DNA of 64,000 bases from Theobroma cacao (lineage: Eukaryota > Streptophyta > Magnoliopsida > Malvales > Malvaceae): NCBI RefSeq assembly GCF_000208745.1, contig NC_030852.1, forward strand, positions 12,555,473 to 12,619,472, written 5' to 3'. Positions 34,026 to 45,965 of the stretch are shown piece after piece. Positions within the stretch are counted from its first letter, which is position 1. Each line of letters opens with the position of its first letter. Below the pieces are notes generated by a model, which was given only the letters and a program-made list of their open reading frames with translations, searched no databases and was not told the origin of the DNA. Position numbers and translations under genes: made by a program.

Positions 34026-37019
34026 TGTCAAGCCCAGCTCTACAATATGTTTATTATGCCATTCCTACATAAGAATATATGTTTGCTTACTTGGGTACCT
34101 CGAAAATCGTTAAAGGACGATATTGTACCAAATGGTACAATTAAGTTGAATTAAGCCTCAAACTAGTCCAAATAGAGATTTTAAGATGAAATTGAGAATT
34201 TTGAAACCCCCATAATGACTTAAAATGGTGAATCAGAGTTCGAGGACCGATTCGGAGTCAAATTGGAATTTTCATGACCTAAGGGTAAAATGGTCATTTT
34301 GTCACCCGAGGTTAAAATTGGAATGTTGGCAGAAGTTTTTGATCAAGATTGACTATTTAGAACATAATTTGAGTTTGAGAAGTGAAAAATTTTAATTTCG
34401 GCATTTTTTCAAGCATAAGGGCAAAATAGTCATTTTGCCACCCCAATGGCAAAAATTGTAATTTTACACCACCCAACATTTGTCCTGCACATGAATTTTA
34501 CCCAATATTATCATGGATAATTAAGGAAATTTAAGTGATGGAGAAAGATTGCTTAATGGGTAAGTATGACACATGGACTAATGGAATTGTGACATGTGTC
34601 AAATTTTCATCCATTTATTATTTGGCTTAAAAATCAGCACAAAATCAGCCCATTTCTCTTCATATGGCCCGCCAAAGCAAGAACAAAGGAAGAAAAGGAA
34701 GAACAAAACCCTAGGTGGAAAAATTCAAGGAAAAAGTGTGAAAATTCAAGGAAACAAGTGAAAAAAAGGTAAGATTTTTCAATTAAGCTTGAGATCTCTC
34801 TTTCTTAAGCATTTTTTTCTTATTTTCCATGGTTGAATCACATGAAATCATGATGGGTTTCTTGCTAGCCAAACACTTAGAGAGAGATTTTGATGGTCAA
34901 TTTGGTTAGATTTTAAGATATTCTAGTGTTTTTAGTTGATTGGTGATGTGTAGCATGAAAATCAAGCAAGAAAAATTCATATTCTCCCATTACCCATCAT
35001 TGGCCGAATTCTCTATGTAGAATATTGATGATGATTTTGATTTTATTTCAAGTGATTTGGTTAGGAATTAGTGATTTATGGTGTGAGAATCAAGCTTGAA
35101 AAATTATAGTGTTGATGCACCCACCATGGCCGAAGTTTCCAAAAGAAAATGTGAGGATGATTTTGCCATATTTCAAGTTATTTAATTTGTGTTTGATGAT
35201 TTGGAGAATTGGAAGAAAAATGGAATTATTTGGAGTTGAATTGGACATATTGGCCAATTAATTGGGTGATAGATCAAATTAGGCCAATACCGTTTTATTT
35301 AGGTACACAATTGAATTTGTGTAGAACACTGTATTTAGATAGTTACCCGAGTATTTCACATCCCATTTCATGCATTAGTATAGAGCCTGAATTGGTTTTA
35401 TAACAATTTAGCACAAATGTAGTAAATGGCTTGTTGTGCATTATGTCTAGGCGGTGAGCATTCAGGCAAAAGTAAAGAGATAGTACCCGAGGATCAAGAA
35501 TCGGAGTACTCAAAATTCGACTCCCAAAATAGTGAGTAACCTTATTATCGTCTTAATTATCTAAAGTGGTTTTTATCTGATTTTGTGATTTTATGGAAAA
35601 TGAGTTTAAATGGTAAATCTTTATGTTTTATAAACAAAATGTGTTTAATGAAATGATTTTATAAATTGTCTTGAAATTGAATGATGGCTTTGAAAATAAA
35701 GCAATTGGAGACCATTTGATGTATTGTGAATTTATGGTTCTAATTGATTGGCTGATGGCAATATTGGCATGAATGGCTGAATTGGTATTTGTGTTGAAAA
35801 TGTATAAACTATTATTTGCCTTGATAGGCTGGATAATGATAAAATTGCCATGTCATGCTGTTAAATTTTATTGAATTGGTGGGTTATTGATTAGTCGTTG
35901 TAGTGGACGAGTTCCGTGGACCAGCCTATTTAGAAGGGGCACGGTAACCTTATTATATTCATACCTCAGTATGAGAGGCGCGGATGGATAACTCCTGAGG
36001 TTAACACTTGAGAGTTCACTTCACGCCAAACGACCACGTGAGGGTGAACTCAGCCAACGCCAAGGAATGACTATGTTTTCAAAATATAAACATGATTTAT
36101 GCGTACATAACTTTTTATCATCCTTGGCGGACTCAGTTGGGATAGCCCTCGGCCAAGGTATCCTTGATAACTGAGTATGAGAATGATTTTGGCACGAGCC
36201 AAAGTTTTAAGAAATTCATAAGCCATGTTGATTACTCGATTTATATGAATTGATTTTATTTGGTTGAAATGAGTTGAAAGGTGATGAATTACAGTATGTT
36301 AAACTATTTTATCTATCTCCATTTACTCAGCTTTAGATATTTTAGATGGTATTTGTTTACTCACTGGGATTATATAATCTCACCACCCTCCTTTCCACCC
36401 ATTTCAGGCTCAGGATAGTCGGTAAATAGTTCATTTCGTTGAGGGCTATAGTTGGACTTGCATCCTCAAAAACTGTAGGTTTACCGCTTTTGATACTTTT
36501 GATTATTCGTGGGCCCACATGTCACTGTAAATTAAATTTTATACTTTGGTTATCTGTATTACAGTATGTATGAATTTATTTAGCTTTTACGCTATAAAAA
36601 TTATTTATCGGTAACTCTATAAATATTGTTTTATAAAAAAATTGAATATTTTATTGACTATTTTTATTATATTCAAATAGTTATAATTTCACTTTAAATG
36701 AATGTTTTAGATATCTAAACTTATTTTTTATTATGAAAGATGTGTTTTCCACTTGCATACTACATTTTTAGCTAGTTTTGATATTTTTGAGAAAAAATGA
36801 CCAAAATGCCCTTGTGAGACAGAAATCATTTTTTATTGATTTAAGTTGGAAATAGCTTAAAATCTTTTAGAACATGATATTTGGCAACGGTTACTCACAA
36901 GGGAAATGAGAAACTGATATTAAAGCCTTGCGGGGTTCCAGTTGACATTCCGGGTAATGAATGTCGATCGGGACATCGAGCGGTTGTCACGGGCTCGAGG
37001 AGAGTATCGGGTCATGACA
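34026..37019 (+). mobile_element. Solo LTR of Tekay-like family A in LTR E
   Basis: TGTCAAGCCCAGC to GGGTCATGACA, 2994 bp, similar along its length to the LTRs of element A but clearly more diverged from them than they are from each other. Perfect target duplication AATTG at 34021-34025 and 37020-37024. No internal sequence remains. Confidence 0.93.
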
Positions 37020-37565
37020 AATTGTATCCTCCCACCACTCATTTAACTCCAATTTCTTTCTATTACCTTCTTTACACATGTACAAACGAAGTATAAAGTT
37101 TGTACTCCAACGCGGTGTCCCCATAATATTTAAGATATTTATTTACCCGCGCTATATTTATTTAATAAAAACACGCTGGCCCCATTAACATCATTTTTCT
37201 CCAAAATTTTCTCGTTCTTCTTCTCTCCCACTTAGATTGACCATATACTCATCTTTCATGGAAAATTTCGACATTGAATAAAATATTAATATTTTAATAT
37301 TATTTTATTCCAAAAATTTCCTCTTGTCTCCTTGGTACCCAAAATACCTTATTATGTCTCAATTCACTTCTGAATCACTTTTTATCTTGCAAATTCTTCC
37401 TTGATAAAAATATTTTTATTTTATTATTATTTCCTCGCGTGCGAAATATTTTATTCTAAACTATTCCTTTCATCTTTCATCATTTTTAAACACTATAATT
37501 AACCTCAATTGGCATCCAATAAGCTTTATTAGTCACCATATCAAAGTACGGGGTATTACAAGTAT

Positions 37566-38745
37566 TTAGATGTTTCGCTTCGTTGATGTCAGCTTCTAAG
37601 CCCTCTATTGAGGAACCATCTACTTTGGAACTCAAACCTCTGCCTGGACACTTGAGGTATGCTTTTCTTTGAAAATCTTCTACCCTTCTAGTTATTATTT
37701 CTACCTCTCTTACTAACATGAAAGAGGAGAAGTTATTGAAAACACTTAGAGAATTCAAGAAAGCAATAGAGTGGACCATAACTAATATTAAGGGAATTAG
37801 CCCTTCTGTTTGCATGCACAAAATTCTCCTTGAAGAAAATCACAAAGCCACAATTGAACAGCAAAGAAGATCGAATCCCATCATGAAAGAAGTAGTCAAG
37901 AAAGAAATCATCAAGTGGTTGGATGCTGGAATAATTTATCTTATCTTTGATAACTCATGGGTAAGTCCAGTTCAATGTGTTCCTAAGAAAGGAGGAATGA
38001 CTGTGGTTGCCAATGACAATAATGAGCTCATTCCAACAAAAACTATGACTGGATGGAAAGTGTGCATAGACTACCACAAGCTCAACAAAACTATAAAGAA
38101 AGATCACTTCCCTTTTCCATTCATTGATCAAATGTTGGATCGCTTGGCTAGTAAGGAATATTATTGCTTTCTAGATGGTTATTATGGTTAAAACCAAATC
38201 GCTACTGCTCCTGAAGATCAAGAAAAAACTACATTTACATGTCTTTATGGCACTTTTGCTTTTATAAGCACACCATTTGGATTATGTAATGCACCTGCCA
38301 CCTTTTAGAGATGTATGATGGCCATATTCACAAACATGGTGGAGAAATATTTGGAGGTATTTATGGTTGATTTTTCTGTTTTTGGAAATAATTTTGATGA
38401 TTGTCTCTTAAATCTTGCTAGGGTACTTAAGAGATGTGAAGCAACAAATTTGGTGCTTAACTAGGAGAAATGTTACTTCATGGTGCGATAAGGTATTGTT
38501 CTTGGGCATAAGATCTCTAGTAGTGGCATTGAGGTAGATAAAGCAAAAATTGAAGCAATTGAGAAATTACCACCTCCAACAAATGTTAAAGGTATTAAAA
38601 GTTTTCTTGGTCATGCTAGTTTTTATAGAAGATTTATTAAAGACTTTTCAAAAATTTCTAAATCACTTTGCAATTTATTGGAAAAAGAAGTGCCATTTAA
38701 GTTTGATAATGAATATCCTGTTGCTTTTGATGAATTAAAGTAAAG
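37566..38745 (+). pseudogene. Athila D reverse transcriptase
   Basis: KEEKLLKTLREFKKAIEW, then CMHKILLEENHKATIEQ, EVVKKEIIKWLDAGIIY, NSWVSPVQCVPKKGGMTVV and CIDYHKLNKTIKKDHFPFPF are standard Athila RT wording. The catalytic box reads VFMVDFSVFG where FMDDFSV is usual, so the first Asp is Val. Stops occur near 38190, 38308 and 38461. SFLGHASFYRRFIKDFS is near 38600. Dead polymerase. Confidence 0.93.
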
Positions 38746-39122
38746 ATTAATATTTGCACCTGTCATAATTAGTCCCGATTGAACTCTTTCTTTTGAACTA
38801 ATGTGTGATGCGAGTGATTATGCGATGGGAGCTGTTTTAGGACAATGGAAGGATAAAATCTTTCATTCCATCTATTATGCTAGCAAGAATTTGAATAAGG
38901 CCCAGAAAAATTATACCACAACAGAAAAAGTGCTCTTGGTTGTAGTTTTTGCTTTTGACAAATTTTGTTCCTATGAGGACAAAGGTGATAGTGTACACTG
39001 ACCATTCAGGTATCAAATATTTGATTGCCAAGAAGGATGCTAAACTAAGATTGATAAGGTGGATTCTTTAGCTACAAGAGTTTAATCTAGAGATTCGTGA
39101 TAGAAAAAGAACAGAAAATTAG
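38746..39122 (+). pseudogene. Athila D RNase H
   Basis: MCDASDYAMGAVLGQWKDK from 38801, with IYYASKNLNKAQKNYTTTEK and VVVFAFDKF, breaks frame near 38970 and then reads [21 protein letters not shown] stop occurs in the segment before VADHFSRLE. Confidence 0.9.
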
Positions 39123-40462
39123 GTGGCAGACCACTTCTCAAGATTAGAGATGGAAGCTCAAGGTAAGGATTCAACTTTAATCAAGGAGACGTTTCCTGAT
39201 GAACAAATCCTTCAAGTTGGTAAGAAATCACTTCCTTGGTATGCTGATTTCGTGAATTATTTGGTAATTAATATTATTCCGCCTGATTTAAATTTTCATC
39301 AAAAAAAGAAATTTTTGCATAATGTTAAATTTTATTTTTTGGATGATCGTTACTTGTTCAAGCAGTGTAAAGACCATATCTTTAGAAAATGTGTCCCGAA
39401 AAAAGAAATTCAAAGTGTGCTTCACCATTGCCATTCTTCATATTATGGAGGACACTTTGGAGGAATAAAGATTGCTGCTAAAGTCCAATCAGGTTTGTAT
39501 TAGCCTACATTATTTAAGGATGCTCACAATTTTGTTTTGCATTGTGATAGGTGCCAAAGAGTGGGTAATATCTCAAGGCGACATGAGATGCCTCTCAACA
39601 ACATCCTGGAGATAGAAATTTTTTATGTATGGGGTATTGACTTCATGAGTCCATTCATATCTTCATACAACAACAAATACATCTTGTTTGCTGTTGATTA
39701 ATGTCTCCAAATGGGTTGAAACGGTAGCTTTTCCTGTTAATGTCTTAAAGGTGGTGATGAATTTCATTAAGAAGAATATTTTCACTCGATTTGGCACTCC
39801 AAGGGCAATTATTAGTGATGAGGGAATCACTTTTGCAACAAGTATTTTGATGCACTTCTGGCAAAATATGGAGTTAAACACAAGGTTGCAACTGCATACC
39901 ATCCTCAAACTAGTGGCCAAGCGAAGGTATTAAATAGAGAAATCAAGAGGATTTTGGAGAAAATAGTGTGCCCTACAAAAAAAGATTGGGCAAAAAGATT
40001 GGATGATGCACTGTGGGCATATAGGACTGCCTACAAGACCCTAATCGGTATGTCTCCATAAAAGTTGGTCTTTGGCAAAGCTTATCACTTACCGGTGGAA
40101 CTTGAACACAATGCGTATTGGGCCGTGAAGAAGTTAAATTTTGATTTACAAGTAGCAGGTGAGCAAAGGTTGTTGCAATTAAATGAACTCGATGAATTTC
40201 ACCTTCAAGCTTATGAGAATGCCAAACTCTATAAAGAGAAAACAAAGCAATGGCATGATAAGAAGATAGTGGATAGAAACTTTGAGCTAGGACAATTAGT
40301 GTTACTCTATAATTCTCACTTGAAATTATTTCTGAGAAAGCTCAAATCAAGATTGTCTGGTCCTTTCATTGTCAATGAGGTATTTCCACATGGAGCAATC
40401 GAAGTTAGGGGGACAGATGGTCGAAAATTTAAAGTCAATGGACAAATATTGAAGCATCATTA
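39123..40462 (+). pseudogene. Athila D integrase
   Basis: VADHFSRLEMEAQGKDS, then the zinc module (LHHCHSSYYGGHFGG ... [18 protein letters not shown]). The first Asp is in [11 protein letters not shown] and the second in [11 protein letters not shown]. The Glu position reads [14 protein letters not shown] where GQAEVSNREIK is usual, so the catalytic Glu is Lys. Frameshifts lie near 39700 and 39850-39930. The tail is intact from 40065 (VFGKAYHLPVELEHNAYWA) to RKFKVNGQILKHH and the TAG at 40460-40462, the usual end of Athila pol. Confidence 0.92.
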
Positions 40463-41717
40463 GGGAGGCAAAATTAATCGTCAAAAGTCCTTAATACACT
40501 TTCTTGACATGGCCTAAAGTCCAAGTCAGTCCAACCGAAGACCATAAATGAAACGCTTGTTAAGAGGCAACCCAAGCTTCTCAACCTTGCTTATTTTCAT
40601 CTTTATTTTATTTAATGCTTTTTCATTTATTTCTTTTAATCCAATTTTTTATGTTTCCTTTTGTAGGTAATTGGTTTCAAAAAAATCAAAAAATATTTAA
40701 AAAAAAAGTCATCGTCGCAGCCCTAAAAATGAGTGTTGCAACCTTGAAAACAAAATTGTTGAAATAGAATGTTTCAGCACCGCAGCCCTCAAAGGGAGAG
40801 CCACGACGCTGGACAAAGCAAGAAACGGGTAGAACATTTGAGTGCCGCAGTGTTGGATAGGGCCTCAGCCCCAACCCTATAAAAACCCTTCTTTTTTTTT
40901 ACTCTTTCATTCTTCTTCTTCTTCTCCAACCGTTTTCTCCCTCTCCTCTTTAAAAAATTTTGCTCCCATTCCTCACATAAAAAAAAACAACAAAATTTTT
41001 TTCTTCTTCATTTACAATTTTTACATCTTTTCCATACTTTTTTTTTTTTGTCTGGCCTTCAATCCTCCCTCAAGTTAAGTTCTCTCTCTACCACATATTT
41101 GATTTTTGTCTAGTAAGAGAAAGATTGTTGTGTGACAATAGGGTCATTGTCAAATTTTATGATTGAATGAATCCATTGTGTAGGTTTATTCATGGGTTTT
41201 CCTACTCCCTAATGGTTTATGCTTAGAGTGCAAAAAATTTTTATGATTAGTGCCAAATACTTGTTACCCATCTAATGGATTCATGGCCTTTTTGTTTGTT
41301 GCAAATATAATTGTCAAATGTTTGTTGATGTGAGTAGATGTTGGGTTTGTTGCATTTTTGCTAATGGGTGGGGCAAGTAGAAATAAATTATGGACTTGTT
41401 GGTGCATAAACATGTAGTCCTTGATAATTTTGGATGAGTGCAATGCCATAGAATTATTTTATTTTTTTTAGACTGTTGCATGGTGAAATCTATGATTATG
41501 AGAATGCTGTATGAATATGTGAGGAATAGAAAATTTATGTTGCATCTTAAGGAGTGAGATGGTAAATGGAATTATTGAATTTGGATTGTTGAATTGGACA
41601 GAAATTAATTAAATTAGTGCATGTGGATCTTTCATATTTTAATGGTTGTGCACGCAACACTACTTGCATACTTTTTCTCTAGATGTGTTTTGATAATTGA
41701 ATTTTTTTTTTGTAGGA
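40463..41717 (+). other. Athila D spacer between pol and the post-pol ORF
   Basis: No convincing frame. CT-rich stretch near 40890-41100. It ends in a long T run followed by TTGTAG at 41700-41715, which looks like a splice acceptor just before the ATG at 41718. Confidence 0.6.
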
Positions 41718-42749
41718 ATGGCACCAAAATGATCCAAACCAAGCTCCAGCAGCGCCTTTGATAGATCGAAGCTAATCTCTGCCGATGCCTCTATGAGATA
41801 TCATACATTGTTGATCAACAAAGGGCCAATTCCTAAATGAGGGATAGATATCCCCATCCTTCCTTATGAGGAGATTCATGACATGCTTCGAGGCAGACAT
41901 TGGCAGCTATTTAGTGACCAACCTGAAGCCATAGTTGTGCCTGTAGTCTAAAAGTTTTATGCAAATGCGGTTGAGCATGTTGATGGTGTTGCGTGTTTGT
42001 CCGTGGCAAAAAAGTCTCTTTTCACAATCAAGCTATCAACGCATTTTTTGAAACCCCCTATATTAAGAATGATGAATATGGGCAGTACTTGGGTGATCAT
42101 CAGGATTACAATGAGATTATATCGACGTTTTGTGTTGAGGGAGCCCAATGGAAGACCTCACATGGTGAGCCCATTTCATTTAAACAAAGTGCCATAAAAA
42201 AGGAGCTGAAAGTTTAGTTACACTTTGTAGCGGCATGATTACTCTCGTCCACTCATATCAGTGATGTCACAAGGGATCGCACAGTTCTCATTTATGCCAT
42301 TGTAATGCGTAATTGACATTGGTAAGGTCATCTCTCATGCCATCTTACATATCGGCCACACTAAACGAGATGGTATCGATTTTCCTTCCTTGATTACTGC
42401 ATTATGTGCGAGAGCTGGTGTACACTGGAGCAATAAAGAGGAGTTGCAACAACTGAAAATTCCCATCACCATAGGTATTCTTAAGCGATTGAAGGGATCT
42501 GCACCTAGTAGTTTTTCTCAAGCCACCCCCCTCACACCTTTTCAGGCGGCTCCCACACGTAATGTTGTTCAATGGATGGAGCGCATAGATCGTAGATTAG
42601 ACCGACACGAAAGGTAAAATCGGGCAATTGAACAAATGATGAGAGCCTATGTCAAACGCATCAGGATGGATATGACTACTTTTCCTTCGTTGCCTACAGA
42701 TTCTGACTCTGAGGATGATTTTGGTGGTGATGATAAAGGGGACTTGTAG
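41718..42749 (+). pseudogene. Athila post-pol ORF (plant-transposon-protein domain)
   Basis: ATG at 41718 follows a T tract and TTGTAG. The frame reads FDRSKLISADASMRYHTLL, GPIPK*GIDI, EEIHDMLRGRHWQLFSDQP and VVPVV*KFYANAVEHVDG, shifts near 41990, then VFVRGKKVSFHNQAINAFF, EGAQWKTSHGEPISFKQ, HISDVTRDRTVLIYA and SLITALCARAGVHWSNKEE. It ends acidic (SDSEDDFGGDDKGD, TAG 42747-42749). The pattern matches the putative plant transposon protein domain found downstream of integrase in many Athila relatives. Its role (env-like or other) is not established. At least four stops. Confidence 0.75.
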
Positions 42750-44162
42750 ACTACAGCTTCGGAGTTAGGGAAGTATTCTTGTCCTTTTTCTTTATTTTTC
42801 TTTTATCACATTAAGGACAATGTTTGTTCCAAGTTTGGGGGAGTGCTTTAGAATTTTGTTGGTTTATTTTTTTTATGTTTAGTTAGCTTTATTTCAAGAT
42901 ATGTCTTGCATGTTTTATTTATGTTTTACATGTTTTACTTGTGTTTCAAAAAAAAATTTTGAGATAGTTGCACCTCACTCATGATTTTCCCAATCCTAGG
43001 ATCATATTTTAATTATCTTTCGATTTGTAGCTTTTGGGAAGCATATAGTTATGATTTAATTTTATGCAATATTCTTGTGTTAACTTTATTTTAGAATGTG
43101 ACTTTCAATAATTTGAGCACTATACTCTTTTGCTTAGAATAATCATGTGATTTAGAGAAAGTTTATGTTGATAAAAAGTATAGTGAAGTCAAGGATTCTA
43201 GAATTTGTTTGATTCTCTCTCGAGGTGAAATTTTAGATAACACTTAGGATGGGACCTAATTTAGGCCATCTTTGGACTGTTTGATCCTTTCAAGCTAACC
43301 TTGTTAAACTTTTTTCCCTAGTATACCACTTTGAGCCTAATTTCCCCTTTCTTTGTTTAACCACATGATAATAACCTTAGCCTTAAAATAAAATTCCAAT
43401 TTTGTAACCCTCACTCCTAAGTATGTATATTATTTTAGGAAATATAGATTGAGCTAAATGTTGAAAAAGGTAGAAAGGTGGAGTTACTGAAAACAAAATT
43501 CAAACATTGTTAGAATTCATCCCACTACCTACAATAAAAAAAGAAATAAGTTTGGGAGTGTGGAATTATGATAAAAATAAATAAGAGAAAAAGAAGAAGT
43601 GTTGAACAAAAAAGAAAAAAATTGTTGAAAATGGTGTACTTGGTAAAGGAAAATAAAGCTTTATTGGTCATAAAATAATTACATGCTTAGGGTGAATTTG
43701 AGCCTAAATATATCCTTTATCATACCTAAATCCTAGCCTATATCCTTTATCATACTTAAACCCTAGCCTTACACTACAAGCTTGATAAAAACCTATTGAT
43801 CTTTAAATAAGTATTAATCTACATTAGTGGAAAGAATGATGAAAAGCAAACTTATAGGATCCTAGTACTAATCTATGCTTAAATTTGGCATAAACTAATC
43901 CGAATTGCATGATATTCTTTATAAGAGAGCATTCACACACACAGAGGAAGTCCATTCGAAAAATAAGTTCCCACTCGAATTGATGCATGACTTTAAGGAT
44001 TAGCTATTTGTTACTTTAAGCTAGAATTTGAGTTAATTTCTAAGGGAAAAATTAGGAAATCATGATTTGGTACTTTTATCTCTCGTTTAAGGATTTTTAT
44101 GTTTAGTTTTTTTGTGTGTTTTTTTTTTCTCAAGGACTAGCAAAATCTTAAGTTTGGGGGTG
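42750..44162 (+). other. Athila D 3' untranslated spacer with polypurine-tract-like repeats
   Basis: No ORF. Contains three similar purine motifs: AAGTTTGGGGGAGTG (42831), AAGTTTGGGAGTGTGG (43548) and AAGTTTGGGGGTGTG (44150). The last one adjoins the LTR and is the working polypurine tract by position. Confidence 0.75.
44150..44162 (+). promoter_or_regulatory. Polypurine tract of Athila D
   Basis: AAGTTTGGGGGTG immediately upstream of TGATAATTC, the LTR start. Confidence 0.85.
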
Positions 44163-45605
44163 TGATAATTCTATTTTATAGAATTATTTTAATCTAATTT
44201 TGTTATTAAATATTAGCTAAGTCCTCAATTTTTAATTATAATTTACTTATTTTTAGTGTATTTATAATTTGTTTATTTTTAAGTTAGTTACTTTAATTTT
44301 ATGTTATTTCTTTTAATTTGGTTATTATTTATTGGTTTTTATATTTTTCGTAGGAACTAAAAGACTTGGGCTTAATTTTGGAAAGTAAGGTGTTGAAAGA
44401 CCTAAAAGTCTGTTTGTATATACTTTATTTTTTTGGCCATAACCCGCACTACAGAACTCCAAATGATATGATTCTTAAACCATTGGAAAGCTAAGAGATA
44501 GAGTTACAATTTGATGAAGATTACTTAACCCAGTTCTACATTGAAGATAGAGAAAATTACATCGAAAAATAGCTAGACGTAATGTGGAGAGAATGGAAAT
44601 TTTAAAGGGTGACAATTGAATTTTTTTTGGGCCTTTCATTACACTTTTAAGCACAATTAAATCATAGGTCAACATAGGAAACTATAGGTTAAGTTTATTA
44701 GTGTAAATAGGATACTTTTAAAAGCATTAGGGGAGACAACTTTGGAGATTCAAGAAGCTAGAAATTGAGGCTGAAAGTTAGAGAGCAAGGCGGTAAATAT
44801 TTGTTTTGTTTTCTTCCTTGGCTTTTATTTTTCTTGTTACTCTCAATGGTTGAAATTATTATAATGTTATTTGTCTTTGCAATCATGAGTAGCTAATTAT
44901 CTTTTTCTAAGATTGCAATTAAACTCATATGTAATCTAAATTTTTAATCTCTTTCTTTCTTATCTTTAATGGGATTTGAATTGTTTATTCCAATTTGTTC
45001 TTAATGCTTTTAATTGCTTGGCCACTAATTAAATTGATTTAGAAACCTAAACAAACTTGGGAAAAGGAGTTTAGTGTAAACTAAAATTGGGATAGCATAT
45101 GATCATATTAGTTGATTTGCGTATAGGATAGGGATATACCTATAGGCCAATGTAGCCAGATTAGAGCTTGAACTTAATGAATCTGTTTTAATTTCAATTC
45201 ACATAGGGATATAGTGTTTTGGTTAAAATAGATATTTTTATGAGATGAGTCGAGAAACCTTTATAAATAATTTAGAACTCTAACTTAGCAATTCAACCTA
45301 TTGAAATAAGTTAAGGAAGAGAGGTAAGATTTAGATAAAGTGTGAGGGATATTGTAATCCTAGGCTTGTTTGATTTGATATTTACTCAAGTTATTATTAT
45401 TTTGATTTTTCGTAGTTTAAATTTTAGTTAAGTATTTTTAGTTAGTTAATTTAGTTATTTGATATTGATTGTTTGAATAAGATTAAATTGTTCTAATTTT
45501 AGTACTTAGTAAAATTTTAGACCAATTCTTTGTGGGATCGATACTCTACTTGCTTATATACTATCTATTCAATACGTGTACTTGTGTAGTAGATTTTAAC
45601 TGACA
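44163..45605 (+). repeat. 3' LTR of Athila D
   Basis: Starts TGATAATTCTATTTTATAG after the purine tract and shares its plan with the solo LTR 1880-3347. Near the end it has GTGGGATCGATACTCTACTT, matching the solo copy. The end is placed at CTGACA (45605), about 1443 bp, less certain than the start because no paired LTR or target duplication is in the window. Confidence 0.85.
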
Positions 45606-45965
45606 TTTGACCATGCTTTTTCTTAGCTTAAAAGTTATTATGAAAAATAATAGCTTTCAAAATTAAGCAAAATTGTTTAGTAAATTTACTTTTATAAGTT
45701 CTTTTTTATAGATAAGGTTTTTGACAAAATAATTTATATAAACTCTAATTTTTGTTAAAATTACCATAAAGGGTTTTTAATAAATAATTTTATATAAGCT
45801 CTAATTTTGAGAGGGCAATGTTGGGATTATTTTTAAAAAATGAAGACATTTCTAAAATAAAAAGAAAAATTCTCCCGAAAAGCTGATGTGTTTTTAAAAT
45901 AAAGAAAGAGAAAGTTCCTTTTTAGAGCTATTCCTAAAGCTCTTTTTCATTTTTTAGATTTAGTT
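45606..45965. other. Unassigned AT-rich stretch between Athila LTR and reversed LTR F
   Basis: No ORF and no match I can see to the other elements. It could be the 5' flank or terminal part of the MULE, the DNA into which Athila D inserted, or a decayed part of LTR F. Confidence 0.4.

Larger units (their letters stand above)
31963..37560 (-). mobile_element. Solo LTR E, reversed, nested in Athila D and itself interrupted
   Basis: Left end TGTCACAACC, right end GGGGTATTACA. Flanks ACTAT (31958-31962) and AGTAT (37561-37565) are a target duplication with one change, and the Athila pol resumes beyond it. The left part is related to the 3' half of the LTR of element C in reverse (GGGCCCAATGGACTCAGCCCACTAAG, palindromes near 32640, GTGCACTCC minisatellite). 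The opposite terminus, TGTAATACCCCGTAC when reversed, is unlike that of C (TGTGAGACC). Subtracting the nested LTR leaves about 2.6 kb. Confidence 0.85.
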
